32,995 nucleotides of DNA from Candidatus Scatonaster coprocaballi (GTDB lineage Bacteria > Bacillota > Clostridia > Saccharofermentanales > Saccharofermentanaceae), in assembly GCA_018064475.1 (NCBI GenBank), contig JAGHVD010000018.1, forward strand, positions 1 to 32,995. The letters run 5' to 3'. Numbering within the stretch: the first letter of the stretch is position 1; each line of letters begins with the position of its first letter. The notes beneath the pieces were generated by a model that saw only the letters and a list, made by a program, of their open reading frames with translations, was not told the DNA's origin and did not search any database. The position numbers and the translations under genes were made by a program. This document shows, piece after piece, positions 15,462 through 24,832 of the stretch.

Positions 15462-17213
15462 TCAGATCAGTTTCTCTCCGAGCAGATAGATCGAACGGCC
15501 AATTTGCTGGGCGATGCACTCACCGGAAGTCGTTATCATGCTATCGATCTTACAAACCAGAAAACCGTAGTAACGAGTCTTATAGAATATCGGGAATGTC
15601 GCACATTCTTTGTAAATCTCCGCAAGTTCGACACGCTGGTACATCTCACTCAATCGGCCGAGGCGACGTTCTTCAGAAATTACGTGAAGCTCTCCGGACT
15701 TGGTCAGACAGCAAAGGCGTATCGTCTCTGGGAAGAAATCCTCGACACCTTTCTCGTAGTTGACTGGTTGAGTGAAGCAGAAGAGTGCTGCATCTCGCAT
15801 GTTCAACTTCTCGAAATTCGCCACAATTCGGTTCACAACATTATCCTGTTCAGCGTCCGCATCTTCGATATCTACGAGGAAATCCAACAAATCCCGTCTA
15901 AATCTTGTCTGTTCATCATTCTTATTTCGAATCGTCTTCGACAGAGAATGGATTACACAATCACGCGCATAGGAGAACAGGCGATTCACATATTCAATGT
16001 GGCCTGCGTTGGATCGGTTCTGTGTGGCATTAATACTCGTGTCAAGACGGTTAATATATGTCAGAAATCTCTCTGTATCGGTATATCGCATCGCACCATT
16101 CTCGAAGAAGATACGGATTAGATCTTTCGTCTCGTTGAAATCATCCGAACTCATATATTGGTTGCGAAGTGCTTGATTGATATGCGTGATAATCTCCTTG
16201 AACAGACGACGAAGATCTATCGCTTCACGGCTGACAAACTCCGGTTTATAGCGGTAGAAGCACTCATCGAACATATTATAGATCGTCTCTTCTTCAATGT
16301 TCCGCCAATCAATATTGGAGAACTCATACATGGAATACGGGAGCGATTCACGACCATAGAATCTCGTACCTACCGTCGCAGATTCTACCTGTTCGCCATC
16401 GATCATCTTCAGAAGAAGTTCTAGAGCCTTCTTGCCCATGGTCTCATTTCCGGCACCAACGGAGGCAAGTGAAGGAATCATTCTCGTTGACGTCTTTGTA
16501 TTATCGAAGCCAAAAACCATAATGTCCTTACCCGGAACAAGTCTTCTTCGTGCCATCTCTTGATAAAGTCCAATCGCTACCGAGTCATTCACGCAGAAGA
16601 TCGCCTGCACATCCGGATTCCGATCCAGAAGAATGCGCGCTTCTTCCTGTGTGTCGACAAACATCTCCGTGGCAATATAATCCTTCTCTTCGAAGGTAAT
16701 CCCATACTCCGCAAGAGACTGCGCATAGATAGATTTACGCTTCATCGAATCGAAGTTATCTTCACGGCCGCCCATCATGGCAAAATGACGGAAGCCATTG
16801 AAATTAACTAGGTAGTCAACCGCCTCTCGGATACCGGTGGTATTGTCGTAGTTTACAGATACTCGATCTTCAATCTCGCATACCGTATACACAGTAGGCA
16901 TGTGCTGATTTCTCTTGACCCAACGATCGAACAATTCCACATTGGCAGGAACCATACTACCCAGGCATACGATCATGCCATCGAATTTACATTGCTGTTG
17001 AAGCTGATAGATTGCATTATAGGAGGTCAAATATTCACGATACTGCGGGACCAGCGTTCGTGTTAAGTCATACTGACCGGCAATCACAACAAGGTTGATG
17101 TTCTTGTACAAGTGTATCGCATTCGCAAGAGACTGAATCAAGCCTCCGGCAAAATCTGTGAAAATATTCTCTACAACCAGTGCGATGGTCTTCTTACTGT
17201 TGTCTTTACCCAT
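15462..17213 (-). CDS. Periplasmic-binding-like (LacI-type) sensor without HTH
   Basis: A 583-residue cytoplasmic protein with no signal peptide. Residues about 8-300 form a type 1 periplasmic-binding fold as in LacI/GalR effector domains (KTIALVVENIFTDFAGGLIQ, FDGMIVCLGS, VQAIFCVNDSVAIGLYQEM, DIMVFGFDNTKTS). The usual N-terminal HTH is absent. Residues about 310-460 are helical; about 460-583 look GAF-like. In related clostridial proteins such a module leads into GGDEF or AraC outputs; here the chain stops at LLGEKLI with no output domain. GGAAGG precedes the ATG. It begins 20 bases after the FIST/EAL gene in the same direction, so it probably acts with that protein as a ligand-sensing partner. 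Ligand unknown, perhaps a sugar. Confidence 0.75.
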   Translation of the reverse strand: MGKDNSKKTIALVVENIFTDFAGGLIQSLANAIHLYKNINLVVIAGQYDLTRTLVPQYREYLTSYNAIYQLQQQCKFDGMIVCLGSMVPANVELFDRWVKRNQHMPTVYTVCEIEDRVSVNYDNTTGIREAVDYLVNFNGFRHFAMMGGREDNFDSMKRKSIYAQSLAEYGITFEEKDYIATEMFVDTQEEARILLDRNPDVQAIFCVNDSVAIGLYQEMARRRLVPGKDIMVFGFDNTKTSTRMIPSLASVGAGNETMGKKALELLLKMIDGEQVESATVGTRFYGRESLPYSMYEFSNIDWRNIEEETIYNMFDECFYRYKPEFVSREAIDLRRLFKEIITHINQALRNQYMSSDDFNETKDLIRIFFENGAMRYTDTERFLTYINRLDTSINATQNRSNAGHIEYVNRLFSYARDCVIHSLSKTIRNKNDEQTRFRRDLLDFLVDIEDADAEQDNVVNRIVANFEKLNMRDAALFCFTQPVNYEKGVEDFFPETIRLCCLTKSGELHVISEERRLGRLSEMYQRVELAEIYKECATFPIFYKTRYYGFLVCKIDSMITTSGECIAQQIGRSIYLLGEKLI

Positions 17214-17232
17214 TTACGAAACCCTTCCTTCA

Positions 17233-19857
17233 CTATCGAGCACTCTGGATAATGTCCGGTGCGGGCTTCGAGAAGAGATACCCCTGCGAATAATCTACAC
17301 CATAGCTCACAACTTTCTCCTGAATCGCCTCATTCTCCACAAATTCTGCAACAATGCAGACCTTGTTTCCAGAGAGCATCTTCCAACCGGAAATCATAGC
17401 AATAATATTCTCGGAGTCTTTGCTGGTGCAGCAATTACGAATAATGGAGCCATCAATCTTCAGATAATCTGAATGGATACTTAACAGGTGTTGCAAGTTC
17501 GAGAAGCCGCTTCCGAAATCATCGATGGAGACCATTCCGCCTAATTCGTGGATACGATCGACGAAGCCGACCAACTCTGTGTAATCGTCCACATCTTCAT
17601 TCTCGAGGATCTCGAGAATAAACTGTGAAGGGTATTTCTCCTGCGATAATTTCTCATAAATCAGATTCACAATATCCGGATTCTTGATATCGCGAATACT
17701 GATATTCATACTCACGCTGATGTCATCCATATTGTGGAATCGCTCGAACACCTTACGAATCATGATCTTCGACATCTCATCGTAGAATACACCGTAACTT
17801 CTCGCCACATCCAAGAAACTGTTCGGATAGTAGACCTTACCATTCTCATCCACCAGACGCATCAGTGCTTCGTAGTGATTGATCTCTTTCTGCTTGTTAT
17901 CGTAAATACCCTGGAAATACGGAACGACTTTGTCATTCGAGATGGCGTAGTTAATCACATTGATAATGTGATAACGTTCACGTACGCTCTCTTCATCGAG
18001 GTTATTCTCTTCAGATGCATCACATACATAGAACTGGATGTTCTTGTTCATCATGGTTGCACGTGCGGTATTGTACAATAACCACATATTATCGGCCGCG
18101 CACCCGTCGATTACACAGAAGATTGGCACGATGGCGATGAAGTCTTCCGAATACTCGAACAACTCGCGCTGCAGGATCTCCATATCCCGTACGAAGTCCG
18201 AACGAGAGACACGGAAAGACGTCTCTGCAATGGCAATCTGCCAGCCGCCCAGAAGGTATACGTGATACTTCTTCAAACGAGCGAAGTTGATGCATTTTCC
18301 CATATAATTTTTGAAGGTCAGGTCAATATGATGACTGGTAAAAACACTCTCCATCTCGGCTTTTTCCATTACATTGATGATGCAAAGCCGGTCATATCCG
18401 CGAAGTTTTATATCCAGTTTCAGCGCGGCCTCGTTAGGTACCTCATCGTAGTCGGAGAACAGGAGTTTACGTTCACAGACCTGAAGGATGCTACGCATTC
18501 TCATAATCTCTGCTTCATTGCCACTTCGTTCCACTTGGTTCTCAACATCCACTAGGAAGTCCAGCACTTCTTTATTCTCTGCGGTCAACGACTCGGTATG
18601 CGATAACGCGTAGGGATTAAATTCCTGTGCATAAGGTTTCTCACCAATTGCAGCGATAGTGAAAGCATTACTCGTCAACAGGTTTCTTCCTCTCACGAAA
18701 GCAATGCCACCCGCCATGGTGCATCCACAAGCATTGGAATTCTCATAGGCCGAGAGCTCCCACTTCGTGAAATTCTTGAAATTTGTCATTCGTACAAACC
18801 CAGTATACGCGAAGATTGTCTCTGCTTTCTCGAAGCTCTCCACCCGACGGAACATCAAGCGATTGTCTGAAGCAACTTTTTCATCGTAGATGAAAGCACG
18901 ACGAATCTTATTTCCGGGCTGAATACTGTACTGTGTACAGAGCAGGTTCCGCTCGACTTCTACATCGATATCACTTCTTATCGCGTAGTCTTGCACATTC
19001 TGCGGCTCATCCTTTGGGAAAAGCACTTGAAGCGAAGTATCTGGGCAATAATCCATGTAGACCGGAACTTCCTCAAGATCCGTATATACGTACGGAAGCA
19101 GAAGTCTCATCCTAGGAAAATCATCCAACAGCTCTGGAAGACCGAATGTAAAGGCCGATACCGCATCCTGATTGCCAATCGTCAACAATGCGGAGCGGAA
19201 TGTATCTGTGATTTCTTCTTCTTCACCGATCACTTGTATTCCCGTTGCACAAGAGACGAAACTCTCCAATTCACTGCCTGAGAATGACGCGAGTAGGATT
19301 GCATGCGCGGACCAAGTCTCTTCGTTGAAGACGAATCCGTCCTTGGTAAGTTCAGCCATCGTGGACGTGTTACTGGAAACTACACCACCCATCATTGGCA
19401 ATCCAGGGAATGTGTCATTGCATCGGTCGATGAACACCATCGAATCCATATACTTGCCGGAAATCGCGGTCAGAAGAAGCTTCGTATCATCTTCGATCAA
19501 CTCGTGCTTAATCTGTCCACAGATCAACTTGGCCGGAACGATCGAGTCATTCTCCGCATCCATATAAGGAATCATCTGTGAACGGATCTTGCCATCATCC
19601 ATCAGGCTGACTGAAATGATGCACTGATTCTGCGCATAACGTCCGCCGTTGATCACAGAAGATGTACTGGTTCCAAAGATCGTTGCATTGGGAACGATAT
19701 TCTTGATAAAACGCGCGAGGTCAACGGCTTCATCGGCGAGATGGATTGCGGTATGAATACGAACGAGAACTTCTCCCTTCTTGGAAGGAAGATTCAGTTG
19801 GCGTAATGTCTCCGAAAGCCTTGCCTTGGAGATGTAATGAAAGTTCCAAGTAAACAT
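17233..19857 (-). CDS. FIST sensor with degenerate GGDEF and active-looking EAL domain
   Basis: An 874-residue protein. Residues about 25-390 are FIST N and C domains, thought to bind small ligands such as amino acids. Residues about 450-600 look like a GGDEF domain whose signature has become GGWQI, so cyclase activity is unlikely. Residues about 625-870 are an EAL phosphodiesterase domain with the catalytic landmarks: EALMR, SMNIS, LEILENE, IDDFGSG, LKIDG, AEFVEN and SQGYLFSKP. It should hydrolyse cyclic di-GMP in response to a ligand. No membrane segment. AGGA lies upstream of the ATG. First gene of a two-gene unit with the LacI-type sensor. Confidence 0.88.
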   Translation of the reverse strand: MFTWNFHYISKARLSETLRQLNLPSKKGEVLVRIHTAIHLADEAVDLARFIKNIVPNATIFGTSTSSVINGGRYAQNQCIISVSLMDDGKIRSQMIPYMDAENDSIVPAKLICGQIKHELIEDDTKLLLTAISGKYMDSMVFIDRCNDTFPGLPMMGGVVSSNTSTMAELTKDGFVFNEETWSAHAILLASFSGSELESFVSCATGIQVIGEEEEITDTFRSALLTIGNQDAVSAFTFGLPELLDDFPRMRLLLPYVYTDLEEVPVYMDYCPDTSLQVLFPKDEPQNVQDYAIRSDIDVEVERNLLCTQYSIQPGNKIRRAFIYDEKVASDNRLMFRRVESFEKAETIFAYTGFVRMTNFKNFTKWELSAYENSNACGCTMAGGIAFVRGRNLLTSNAFTIAAIGEKPYAQEFNPYALSHTESLTAENKEVLDFLVDVENQVERSGNEAEIMRMRSILQVCERKLLFSDYDEVPNEAALKLDIKLRGYDRLCIINVMEKAEMESVFTSHHIDLTFKNYMGKCINFARLKKYHVYLLGGWQIAIAETSFRVSRSDFVRDMEILQRELFEYSEDFIAIVPIFCVIDGCAADNMWLLYNTARATMMNKNIQFYVCDASEENNLDEESVRERYHIINVINYAISNDKVVPYFQGIYDNKQKEINHYEALMRLVDENGKVYYPNSFLDVARSYGVFYDEMSKIMIRKVFERFHNMDDISVSMNISIRDIKNPDIVNLIYEKLSQEKYPSQFILEILENEDVDDYTELVGFVDRIHELGGMVSIDDFGSGFSNLQHLLSIHSDYLKIDGSIIRNCCTSKDSENIIAMISGWKMLSGNKVCIVAEFVENEAIQEKVVSYGVDYSQGYLFSKPAPDIIQSAR

Positions 19858-19913
19858 AATCTCATTCCTACGCGTTTCTCGTTCTTGGGTGCACCTACCC
19901 GAAGTTACACCTA

Positions 19914-19919
19914 ATTATA
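19914..19919 (-). promoter_or_regulatory. Candidate -10 element of the FIST/EAL unit
   Basis: On the minus strand a perfect TATAAT lies 57 bases before the FIST/EAL start codon. The -35 position 17 bases upstream reads TAAAAT, which is weak. A GGTGCACC palindrome lies in the leader at about 19888-19895. Confidence 0.4.
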
Positions 19920-20009
19920 GTCCCGAAAAATTGACTATTTTATGACCAAACAAGAAACACATCGAAAACATCCGACTTTTTTCCAATGTATCGGAAGATT
20001 CGTGTCTAC

Positions 20010-21665
20010 TCAATCACTTTGCAGTGCTTCAGTAACGATTTGCTTGATTTCCGAAGATTCATCCGGTGTCAGATTAAAGATCATTGCGATATGGGAGTAT
20101 TCTTCCGCCACATAGGTATGCACATTCTCATTATCCGTTACATCCGGAAGCCGATCCGTATACCAGACGTCCTCGCCACCATAAATCATGATGACGGTGT
20201 TCTTCGTCGTATGAGACCAATTGAGCAGATCTTGGTAATTCTTCTCTCCATGGAACGTGAACTGTTCCAGTTGTTCCGATGTAAATACGAGTTTGAACAA
20301 AAGATCTTTCTCCATATCTTCCGTGACGGTGAGAAGGTCTTCCAGACCCTGTGCTTTCAACGCATCCCTTATATATGAGAAGGTCATCTTATTCTCCCCG
20401 TTCTGTGTAGCCGCTTGTATGAAATATGGGAAAATCAATGATGAAGCGCTAAGACTTGACGGACTGTTTGCAGTACACAGCAGGACGAATACTGCATCTT
20501 TAAATTCTTTGCTATTGCGATCCATGGCTAATACTCTCTCTATTGCATCAAAATCACGGAAGTACTGCCATGTCGCGGTCGCAAATTCCAGTACCGCTAC
20601 ATCGTATAAGATCTCCGGAGTAGCAAAATCGCGAAAGACCGTGCCTTCATTCAGACCTTGCTGGTAGTATAAAGAAGCGTATTTCTCTTTCAACTTCAAC
20701 GCTTCTACTTGGAATTCCAACATCAGATCACGATAGTATTTGCCCTTCTCCTCTCCATATACTTTGTTTCCGATGTCGGTATACATGTGTTCATAGAACC
20801 CCGTCATCTGTCGCGCACCTCCGCCTGGTGCAACATAAGAAATATAGACATCACAGTCATCCGGATAGTAGCAGGACTGATAACAAGTCACCTGTCCGCC
20901 CTTACTTGATCCCGTGAAGATCCACTTCTGCGGCAGGATCTTCTTATACTGTTCGATGATGAAGTGGAAATCATGTGCAGCATTCTCTACCGTCAGATAC
21001 TGCCACAGTTCAGTGGAATCAATATCGAGGCCTTCCGGGACGGAAGAACCGAAGAAACGATGTTCGCATTCAATACAATTCGTGCCGAACATCACTGCGG
21101 TTTCATTCACCGCAGACATACTTCCCAGCATGTATCCGTTACATAAGAATGTCGTGGGGTTCGATTCTGAAGTCAGATTCAATACGGTACGTAGATGGAA
21201 TGAGCCATTCTCCGGATGTTCCCAATCTAATGGCACTTTGAAGATCACATAATAGATTCCACCTTGATTCAAATAACAGAGCAACTCCGCGGCCACGACA
21301 CCATCCAGTTCAAGAAGTCTCTCCGTCATCGAATTTTGGGAACCTTCACCGAATCCCATATCAGGATGGATTGGTTCTTTGGCACCTTCCGGAATCGGGA
21401 GTGGTGCGGTCGTTTCTTCCGGAACCGTTGTGGTTTCAGAAGTCGTATCAGAAGTAATTCCGGAAGTCTCGTCCGTCGTCTCAGAAGTCGATGCAGAGGT
21501 GGTCTCCGTAGCGGATCCTTCAGAAGAATCTCTCGGCTCCGCTGCTTCTGAGATGCTGGTCTTCCATAACTTATTATCCTTCGAAGCCGAGTTCTTCTTA
21601 CATCCGCAAATACTTCCCAGCATCGCCAGCGAAAGTAATAGTGCAATCCATTTTCTGTTCTTCAT
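20010..21665 (-). CDS. S37-type (PS-10-like) peptidase lipoprotein
   Basis: A 551-residue lipoprotein. The lipobox ICGC places the lipid Cys at residue 22. A Ser/Thr/Glu linker runs to about residue 90. The rest matches the S37 aminopeptidase family of alpha/beta hydrolases: ECEHRFFGSS near 199, a segment like LTVENAAHDFHFIIEQYK, the nucleophile Ser254 in TGSSKGG, then SYVAPGGGARQMTG, a likely Asp in YGGEDVWYT and His in EYSHIAM near the end. It would release short peptides from protein N-termini outside the cell. GAGGT precedes the ATG. S28 is a related alternative, but the SKGG and YVAP lines favour S37. Probably monocistronic. Confidence 0.85.
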   Translation of the reverse strand: MKNRKWIALLLSLAMLGSICGCKKNSASKDNKLWKTSISEAAEPRDSSEGSATETTSASTSETTDETSGITSDTTSETTTVPEETTAPLPIPEGAKEPIHPDMGFGEGSQNSMTERLLELDGVVAAELLCYLNQGGIYYVIFKVPLDWEHPENGSFHLRTVLNLTSESNPTTFLCNGYMLGSMSAVNETAVMFGTNCIECEHRFFGSSVPEGLDIDSTELWQYLTVENAAHDFHFIIEQYKKILPQKWIFTGSSKGGQVTCYQSCYYPDDCDVYISYVAPGGGARQMTGFYEHMYTDIGNKVYGEEKGKYYRDLMLEFQVEALKLKEKYASLYYQQGLNEGTVFRDFATPEILYDVAVLEFATATWQYFRDFDAIERVLAMDRNSKEFKDAVFVLLCTANSPSSLSASSLIFPYFIQAATQNGENKMTFSYIRDALKAQGLEDLLTVTEDMEKDLLFKLVFTSEQLEQFTFHGEKNYQDLLNWSHTTKNTVIMIYGGEDVWYTDRLPDVTDNENVHTYVAEEYSHIAMIFNLTPDESSEIKQIVTEALQSD

Positions 21666-21721
21666 TATCTGCTACCTCGTTTTCTCAGACGATCGAAGGT
21701 TCACGATACTTCGCAAAGCGC

Positions 21722-21806
21722 ACATCTCGTCCGGATAGTATTCTCGCGAACTTACATCTCGTCCTGAAAATATACTCGCGAACTTACATCTCGTCCAAAT
21801 AATATT
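21722..21806. repeat. Three tandem 32-bp repeats
   Basis: ACATCTCGTCC recurs at 21722, 21754 and 21786, an exact 32-bp period. The first two units end in TCGCGAACTT; the third runs into A/T-rich sequence. Each unit also holds an A/T core that reads like a -10 element on the minus strand. The array lies in the 304-base gap between the divergent S37 lipoprotein and ttdA-like genes, 57 bases before the lipoprotein start, so a regulatory role is plausible. Confidence 0.75.
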
Positions 21807-21890
21807 CTATAATTTTTTGCTCGATTGGGAATGACAAATTCGTAAGGCATCCATACGACTTTGCCTTCCACTTTTCCAATGTCCGTTTTC

Positions 21891-21919
21891 TTGAATTTTC
21901 CCATGGTCTATGCGATACT
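21891..21919 (+). promoter_or_regulatory. Promoter of the ttdAB-like operon
   Basis: TTGAAT at 21891-21896 and GATACT at 21914-21919 are exactly 17 bases apart. The first gene starts at 21970 with AGGAGG 6 bases before the ATG. Confidence 0.55.
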
Positions 21920-21969
21920 TTGGTAGGCTCGTTTGTAGCCTTCCGTAGCTTATTCGAAGGAGGCGCCTT

Positions 21970-22881
21970 ATGGAAGAGACGTTGAGAAAGCAGTTTGTAA
22001 AGACCGTGCAGGATTTTACTGCCATGACAGGCATTTACCTTCCCGATGATGTCGAAGCACGACTTCGGGAAATGCATGAGCAGGAGACGATCCCGCATGC
22101 CAAGACCATGTATGAATGCATGCTGACCGATCTCTCATTGGCCAAGAAGCTGCATCGTCCGCTTTGTCAGGACACCGGCGTCATCCAGTATTTCGTAGAA
22201 GTCGGTACGGAGTTTCCGTATCAGGCTGACATTGCTGATGTACTGGTCGAAGCCTGCCGTAACGCTACCCTTCAGACACCACTTCGCCCGAATGTCGTTG
22301 AGCCGCTCGCAGAGCACAACACCGGTGATAACACTGGATATGGTGCACCATATATCGAATATGAACTCGTTCCGGGAAGTTCCGACCTTCACCTTCGCAT
22401 GTACATGGCCGGTGGCGGATGTTCGCTTCCTGGCAGAAGCAAAGTACTCATGCCGCTGGAAGGTGTGGAAGGCATTAAGAAATTCGTCTATCAGACCATC
22501 CTCGATTGGGGCGCCAACGCCTGCCCGCCGCTTTGCCTTGGCATCGGCCTCGGCACCTGTGCCGCCACTTCAGCGATGCTCTCAAAGAAAGCATTACTTC
22601 GTCCCTTGGGCACTCATAGCCAGTATCCGGCCGTGGCGAAGTTGGAAGACGAGATCTTCGAAGGCTTGAATTCTCTCGGCATTGCACCACTCGGATTCGG
22701 TGGCAGCCAGACCGTACTTGGCGTCAATATCGAGGCCGCCGCGCATCACCCGGCTACGCTGGGTGTCGGCATTTCCACCGGTTGCTGGGCAACCAGACGT
22801 GGAGAGATCATCATTCACAAGGATCTCTCATCGGAAGTGCTTTCACATAAGAAGTCTCTAACCGACGGTACGGAGGTGTAA
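21970..22881 (+). CDS. ttdA: L(+)-tartrate dehydratase/class I fumarase alpha subunit
   Basis: A 303-residue alpha subunit of a 4Fe-4S hydro-lyase, which removes water from L-tartrate (to oxaloacetate) or hydrates fumarate. The length equals that of E. coli TtdA as I recall it, and signature lines agree: CQDTG near residue 67 with a cluster Cys, [33 protein letters not shown] and STGCWA with further cluster Cys residues. The gene is followed after 4 bases by the beta subunit. The TtdA-like lines favour the tartrate name, but clostridial two-subunit fumarases belong to the same superfamily, so the in vivo substrate is open. Oxygen-sensitive, cytoplasmic. Confidence 0.78.
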   Translation: MEETLRKQFVKTVQDFTAMTGIYLPDDVEARLREMHEQETIPHAKTMYECMLTDLSLAKKLHRPLCQDTGVIQYFVEVGTEFPYQADIADVLVEACRNATLQTPLRPNVVEPLAEHNTGDNTGYGAPYIEYELVPGSSDLHLRMYMAGGGCSLPGRSKVLMPLEGVEGIKKFVYQTILDWGANACPPLCLGIGLGTCAATSAMLSKKALLRPLGTHSQYPAVAKLEDEIFEGLNSLGIAPLGFGGSQTVLGVNIEAAAHHPATLGVGISTGCWATRRGEIIIHKDLSSEVLSHKKSLTDGTEV

Positions 22882-22885
22882 TCAG

Positions 22886-23467
22886 ATGAAGAAAATACTC
22901 ACAACCCCAATTTCATATGAACAGATCAAGGACCTTCGCATCGGTGATACGGTCTATCTTACCGGTATGCTGGCCACCTGCCGTGACAGTGGTCACCGCC
23001 GTGTCGTACAAGAGAAGATCATGCCGGAACACTTCGAGTTCAAGGACGGCGCGATTTTCCACGCGGGTCCGATCGTCGGCAAAGACGAGAACGGCAAGCA
23101 GTACATGGTCTCCGTCGGACCGACTACCAGTCGCCGAATGGAGGCTGCAGAGGCTGACTTCATCGAGCAGACGGGCTTGCGTCTCATCATCGGTAAGGGC
23201 GGCATGATGGAGAAGACCACTGAAGCCTGTAAGAAATTCGGTGCCATCCACTGTGCTTATCCGGGCGGATGTGCAGTCGTCGCCGCTCAGGAAGTAGAAG
23301 AACTTGTCGGCGTAGAGTGGATGGACCTCGGCATGCCAGAAGCCCTGTGGATCATGAAGGTCAAGGAGTTCGGTCCGCTCATCGTCTCCATCGACACGGA
23401 GGGGAACAACCTCTTCGAGAACAACAAGAAAATTTTCAAAGAACGGTTCGACAAGCTGGTCGAGTGA
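22886..23467 (+). CDS. ttdB: L(+)-tartrate dehydratase/class I fumarase beta subunit
   Basis: A 193-residue beta subunit. It opens with MKKILTTPI, the same opening I recall for E. coli TtdB, and continues with [45 protein letters not shown] and [16 protein letters not shown], the core lines of the family. GAGGTG lies at the end of the alpha gene, ahead of the ATG, so the two are cotranslated. With the alpha subunit it forms the hydro-lyase; a fumarase role in a reductive succinate path is equally possible. No tartrate transporter or regulator is nearby. Confidence 0.78.
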   Translation: MKKILTTPISYEQIKDLRIGDTVYLTGMLATCRDSGHRRVVQEKIMPEHFEFKDGAIFHAGPIVGKDENGKQYMVSVGPTTSRRMEAAEADFIEQTGLRLIIGKGGMMEKTTEACKKFGAIHCAYPGGCAVVAAQEVEELVGVEWMDLGMPEALWIMKVKEFGPLIVSIDTEGNNLFENNKKIFKERFDKLVE

Positions 23468-23563
23468 TTTTACCGAATCAGAAAGGAATACTCATCATAG
23501 AGTTTCCTCATCGTAACTCTTCCGCTAGTCGGAAAGGAACACACACTTCGCTTCTCGATGCTA

Positions 23564-24268
23564 CTACTTCAGCGGCTGGCCCGTGCGTTCTTCGTACAAG
23601 TCGCAGATGTACTTCTCCAGTTCATCTGCATCGATGGTGCCGTTGATCAGCACACCGTAGCTGAAGTCGCCTTTCTCCATGCCTGCGTCACGTCGTGAAA
23701 TATTCACAACATCGATCTGGAATGTCTTCAGCCATTTTGCATCGTGATAGGCCAGTTCCTGCCGATAGATGGCATCCATCTCTTCAATTCTCTGGCAAAT
23801 GACGTGAAGTTCCGCACGGTCCTTAAACACGGCTACATTATTGTCGCCGTTGAGTTCATCGTGGATGGCATGAATCTGATCGTCGTAGAGCGCGTGTACC
23901 GCGTCGACATAATCGTAGACATTCACGTTCGCCGGATTGTAGATCCCGGAATCACCGGAAGGATGAGATGCAGCAGTGAACTCAATGCCACGCTGATCGG
24001 TCTTCATGTGATAAAGAACATACCCATCCTTCTCTTCTTTATCAAGTATCATCACGTGTTCCGTGCCAGTCTGCTTCTCCATCTTCCGCACCACTTCGTC
24101 ATCCGACAGATACACGCCCCGCTTCAAGCATCCGCTCAGCAGGATCGCAAGGCCCAGCACGGGTATCAGTAATCTTCTTGCTCGTGCCGCAGTTGTTGTA
24201 CGCGCCGAAGTTGTTGCGCGTGCCACAGTCTTCGTTGCATGGGCCGCACTTCTCGTATTCATAATCAA
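23564..24268 (-). CDS. Lipoprotein of unknown function with repetitive N-terminus
   Basis: A 234-residue lipoprotein with an unusually long N-region. Residues 1-31 are Arg/Thr/Ala-rich and built from an imperfect six-residue repeat (TKTVAR, ATTSAR, TTTAAR), mirrored by an 18-bp DNA repeat. Then comes the apolar helix and the lipobox LLSGC. The exported part, about 187 residues, is charged with a helical middle and a C-terminal YICDLYEERTG. I do not recognise a family. Start: TTG at 24268 lies about 11 bases after AGGAG; the ATG at 24262 is further away than usual. A CCAATTGG palindrome lies upstream near 24300. The convergent ttdB ends 96 bases away with no clear terminator between. Confidence 0.65.
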   Translation of the reverse strand: MIMNTRSAAHATKTVARATTSARTTTAARARRLLIPVLGLAILLSGCLKRGVYLSDDEVVRKMEKQTGTEHVMILDKEEKDGYVLYHMKTDQRGIEFTAASHPSGDSGIYNPANVNVYDYVDAVHALYDDQIHAIHDELNGDNNVAVFKDRAELHVICQRIEEMDAIYRQELAYHDAKWLKTFQIDVVNISRRDAGMEKGDFSYGVLINGTIDADELEKYICDLYEERTGQPLK

Positions 24269-24378
24269 CTCTGATTCTGCTCCTTTCTCATACGATCCAA
24301 TTGGAATCGCATCACAGTCTATATGTTAGACGAAGACACTGGGGAAACTGTTTCAAATCCTGCCGATCAGGGCACGGA

Positions 24379-24778
24379 TAGGATGCGGCTGGGGTGAAGT
24401 AGGATGCAGCCGCGCTTTTTGCCGCCGCGCATCCTATCGACGGCACGATGCTCTGGGGTTAGTAGGATGCGGCCGCGCTTTTTACCGCCGCGCATCCTAT
24501 CGACGGCAAGATGCGCTGAGGGAAAGTAGGATGCGGCTGGACTTTTTGCCGCTGCGCATCCTATCGACGGCAAGATGCGCTAGGGGAAAGTAGGATGCGG
24601 CCGCGCTTTTTACCGCCGCGCATCCTATCGACGGCAAGATACGCTGGGGGAAAGTAGGATGCGGCCGCGCTTTTTACCGCCGTGCATCCTATCGACGGCA
24701 AGATGCGCTGGGGGGGAGTAGGATTCGGCTGGGCTTTTTTACCGCTGTGCATCCTATCGACGGCTCGTCGCTTCCCTG
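24379..24778. repeat. Array of six 64-bp palindromic tandem repeats
   Basis: TAGGATGCGGC-type units begin at 24400, 24463, 24527, 24591, 24655 and 24719, a period of 63 then 64 bases. A shortened copy at 24379 lacks the middle. Each unit has an inverted repeat: TAGGATGCG pairs with CGCATCCTA around a T-run, followed by TCGACGGCAAGATGCGCTGG and a purine stretch. The central copies are nearly identical and the outer ones have more changes. Because 64 is not a multiple of 3, the minus-strand open frames here change frame between units and are not a gene. The array fills most of the 637-base gap between the lipoprotein promoter and the 3' end of pta. I see nothing further in 24269-24378 except a possible minus-strand promoter region. 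Confidence 0.9.
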
Positions 24779-24795
24779 AATATCCCCGTAAAACA

Positions 24796-24832
24796 ATAGG
24801 ATGGATCTCCAAATACGCAGAATCCATCCTAT
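24796..24832. repeat. Degenerate hairpin copy at the array edge
   Basis: ATAGGATGGAT (24796-24806) and ATCCATCCTAT (24822-24832) are perfect 11-base arms around a 15-base loop, related to the TAGGATGC arms of the neighbouring array. It is followed by two direct 12-bp copies of CTATCGCACGTT (24829-24840 and 24841-24852). Confidence 0.7.

Noticed and set aside
19861-19990. Cyclic di-GMP riboswitch ahead of the FIST/EAL gene
   Set aside because: I looked for the GEMM-type tetraloop and receptor lines and did not find them; only a short GGTGCACC palindrome is present.
24379-24778. CRISPR array
   Set aside because: Whole 64-bp units repeat, without unique spacers, and no cas genes are present.
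24367-24827. Minus-strand ORFs with a repeated AVDRMRGGKKRGRILL peptide
   Set aside because: They are translations of the 64-bp repeat array; the period is not a multiple of 3, frames shift between units, and no ribosome binding site is present.
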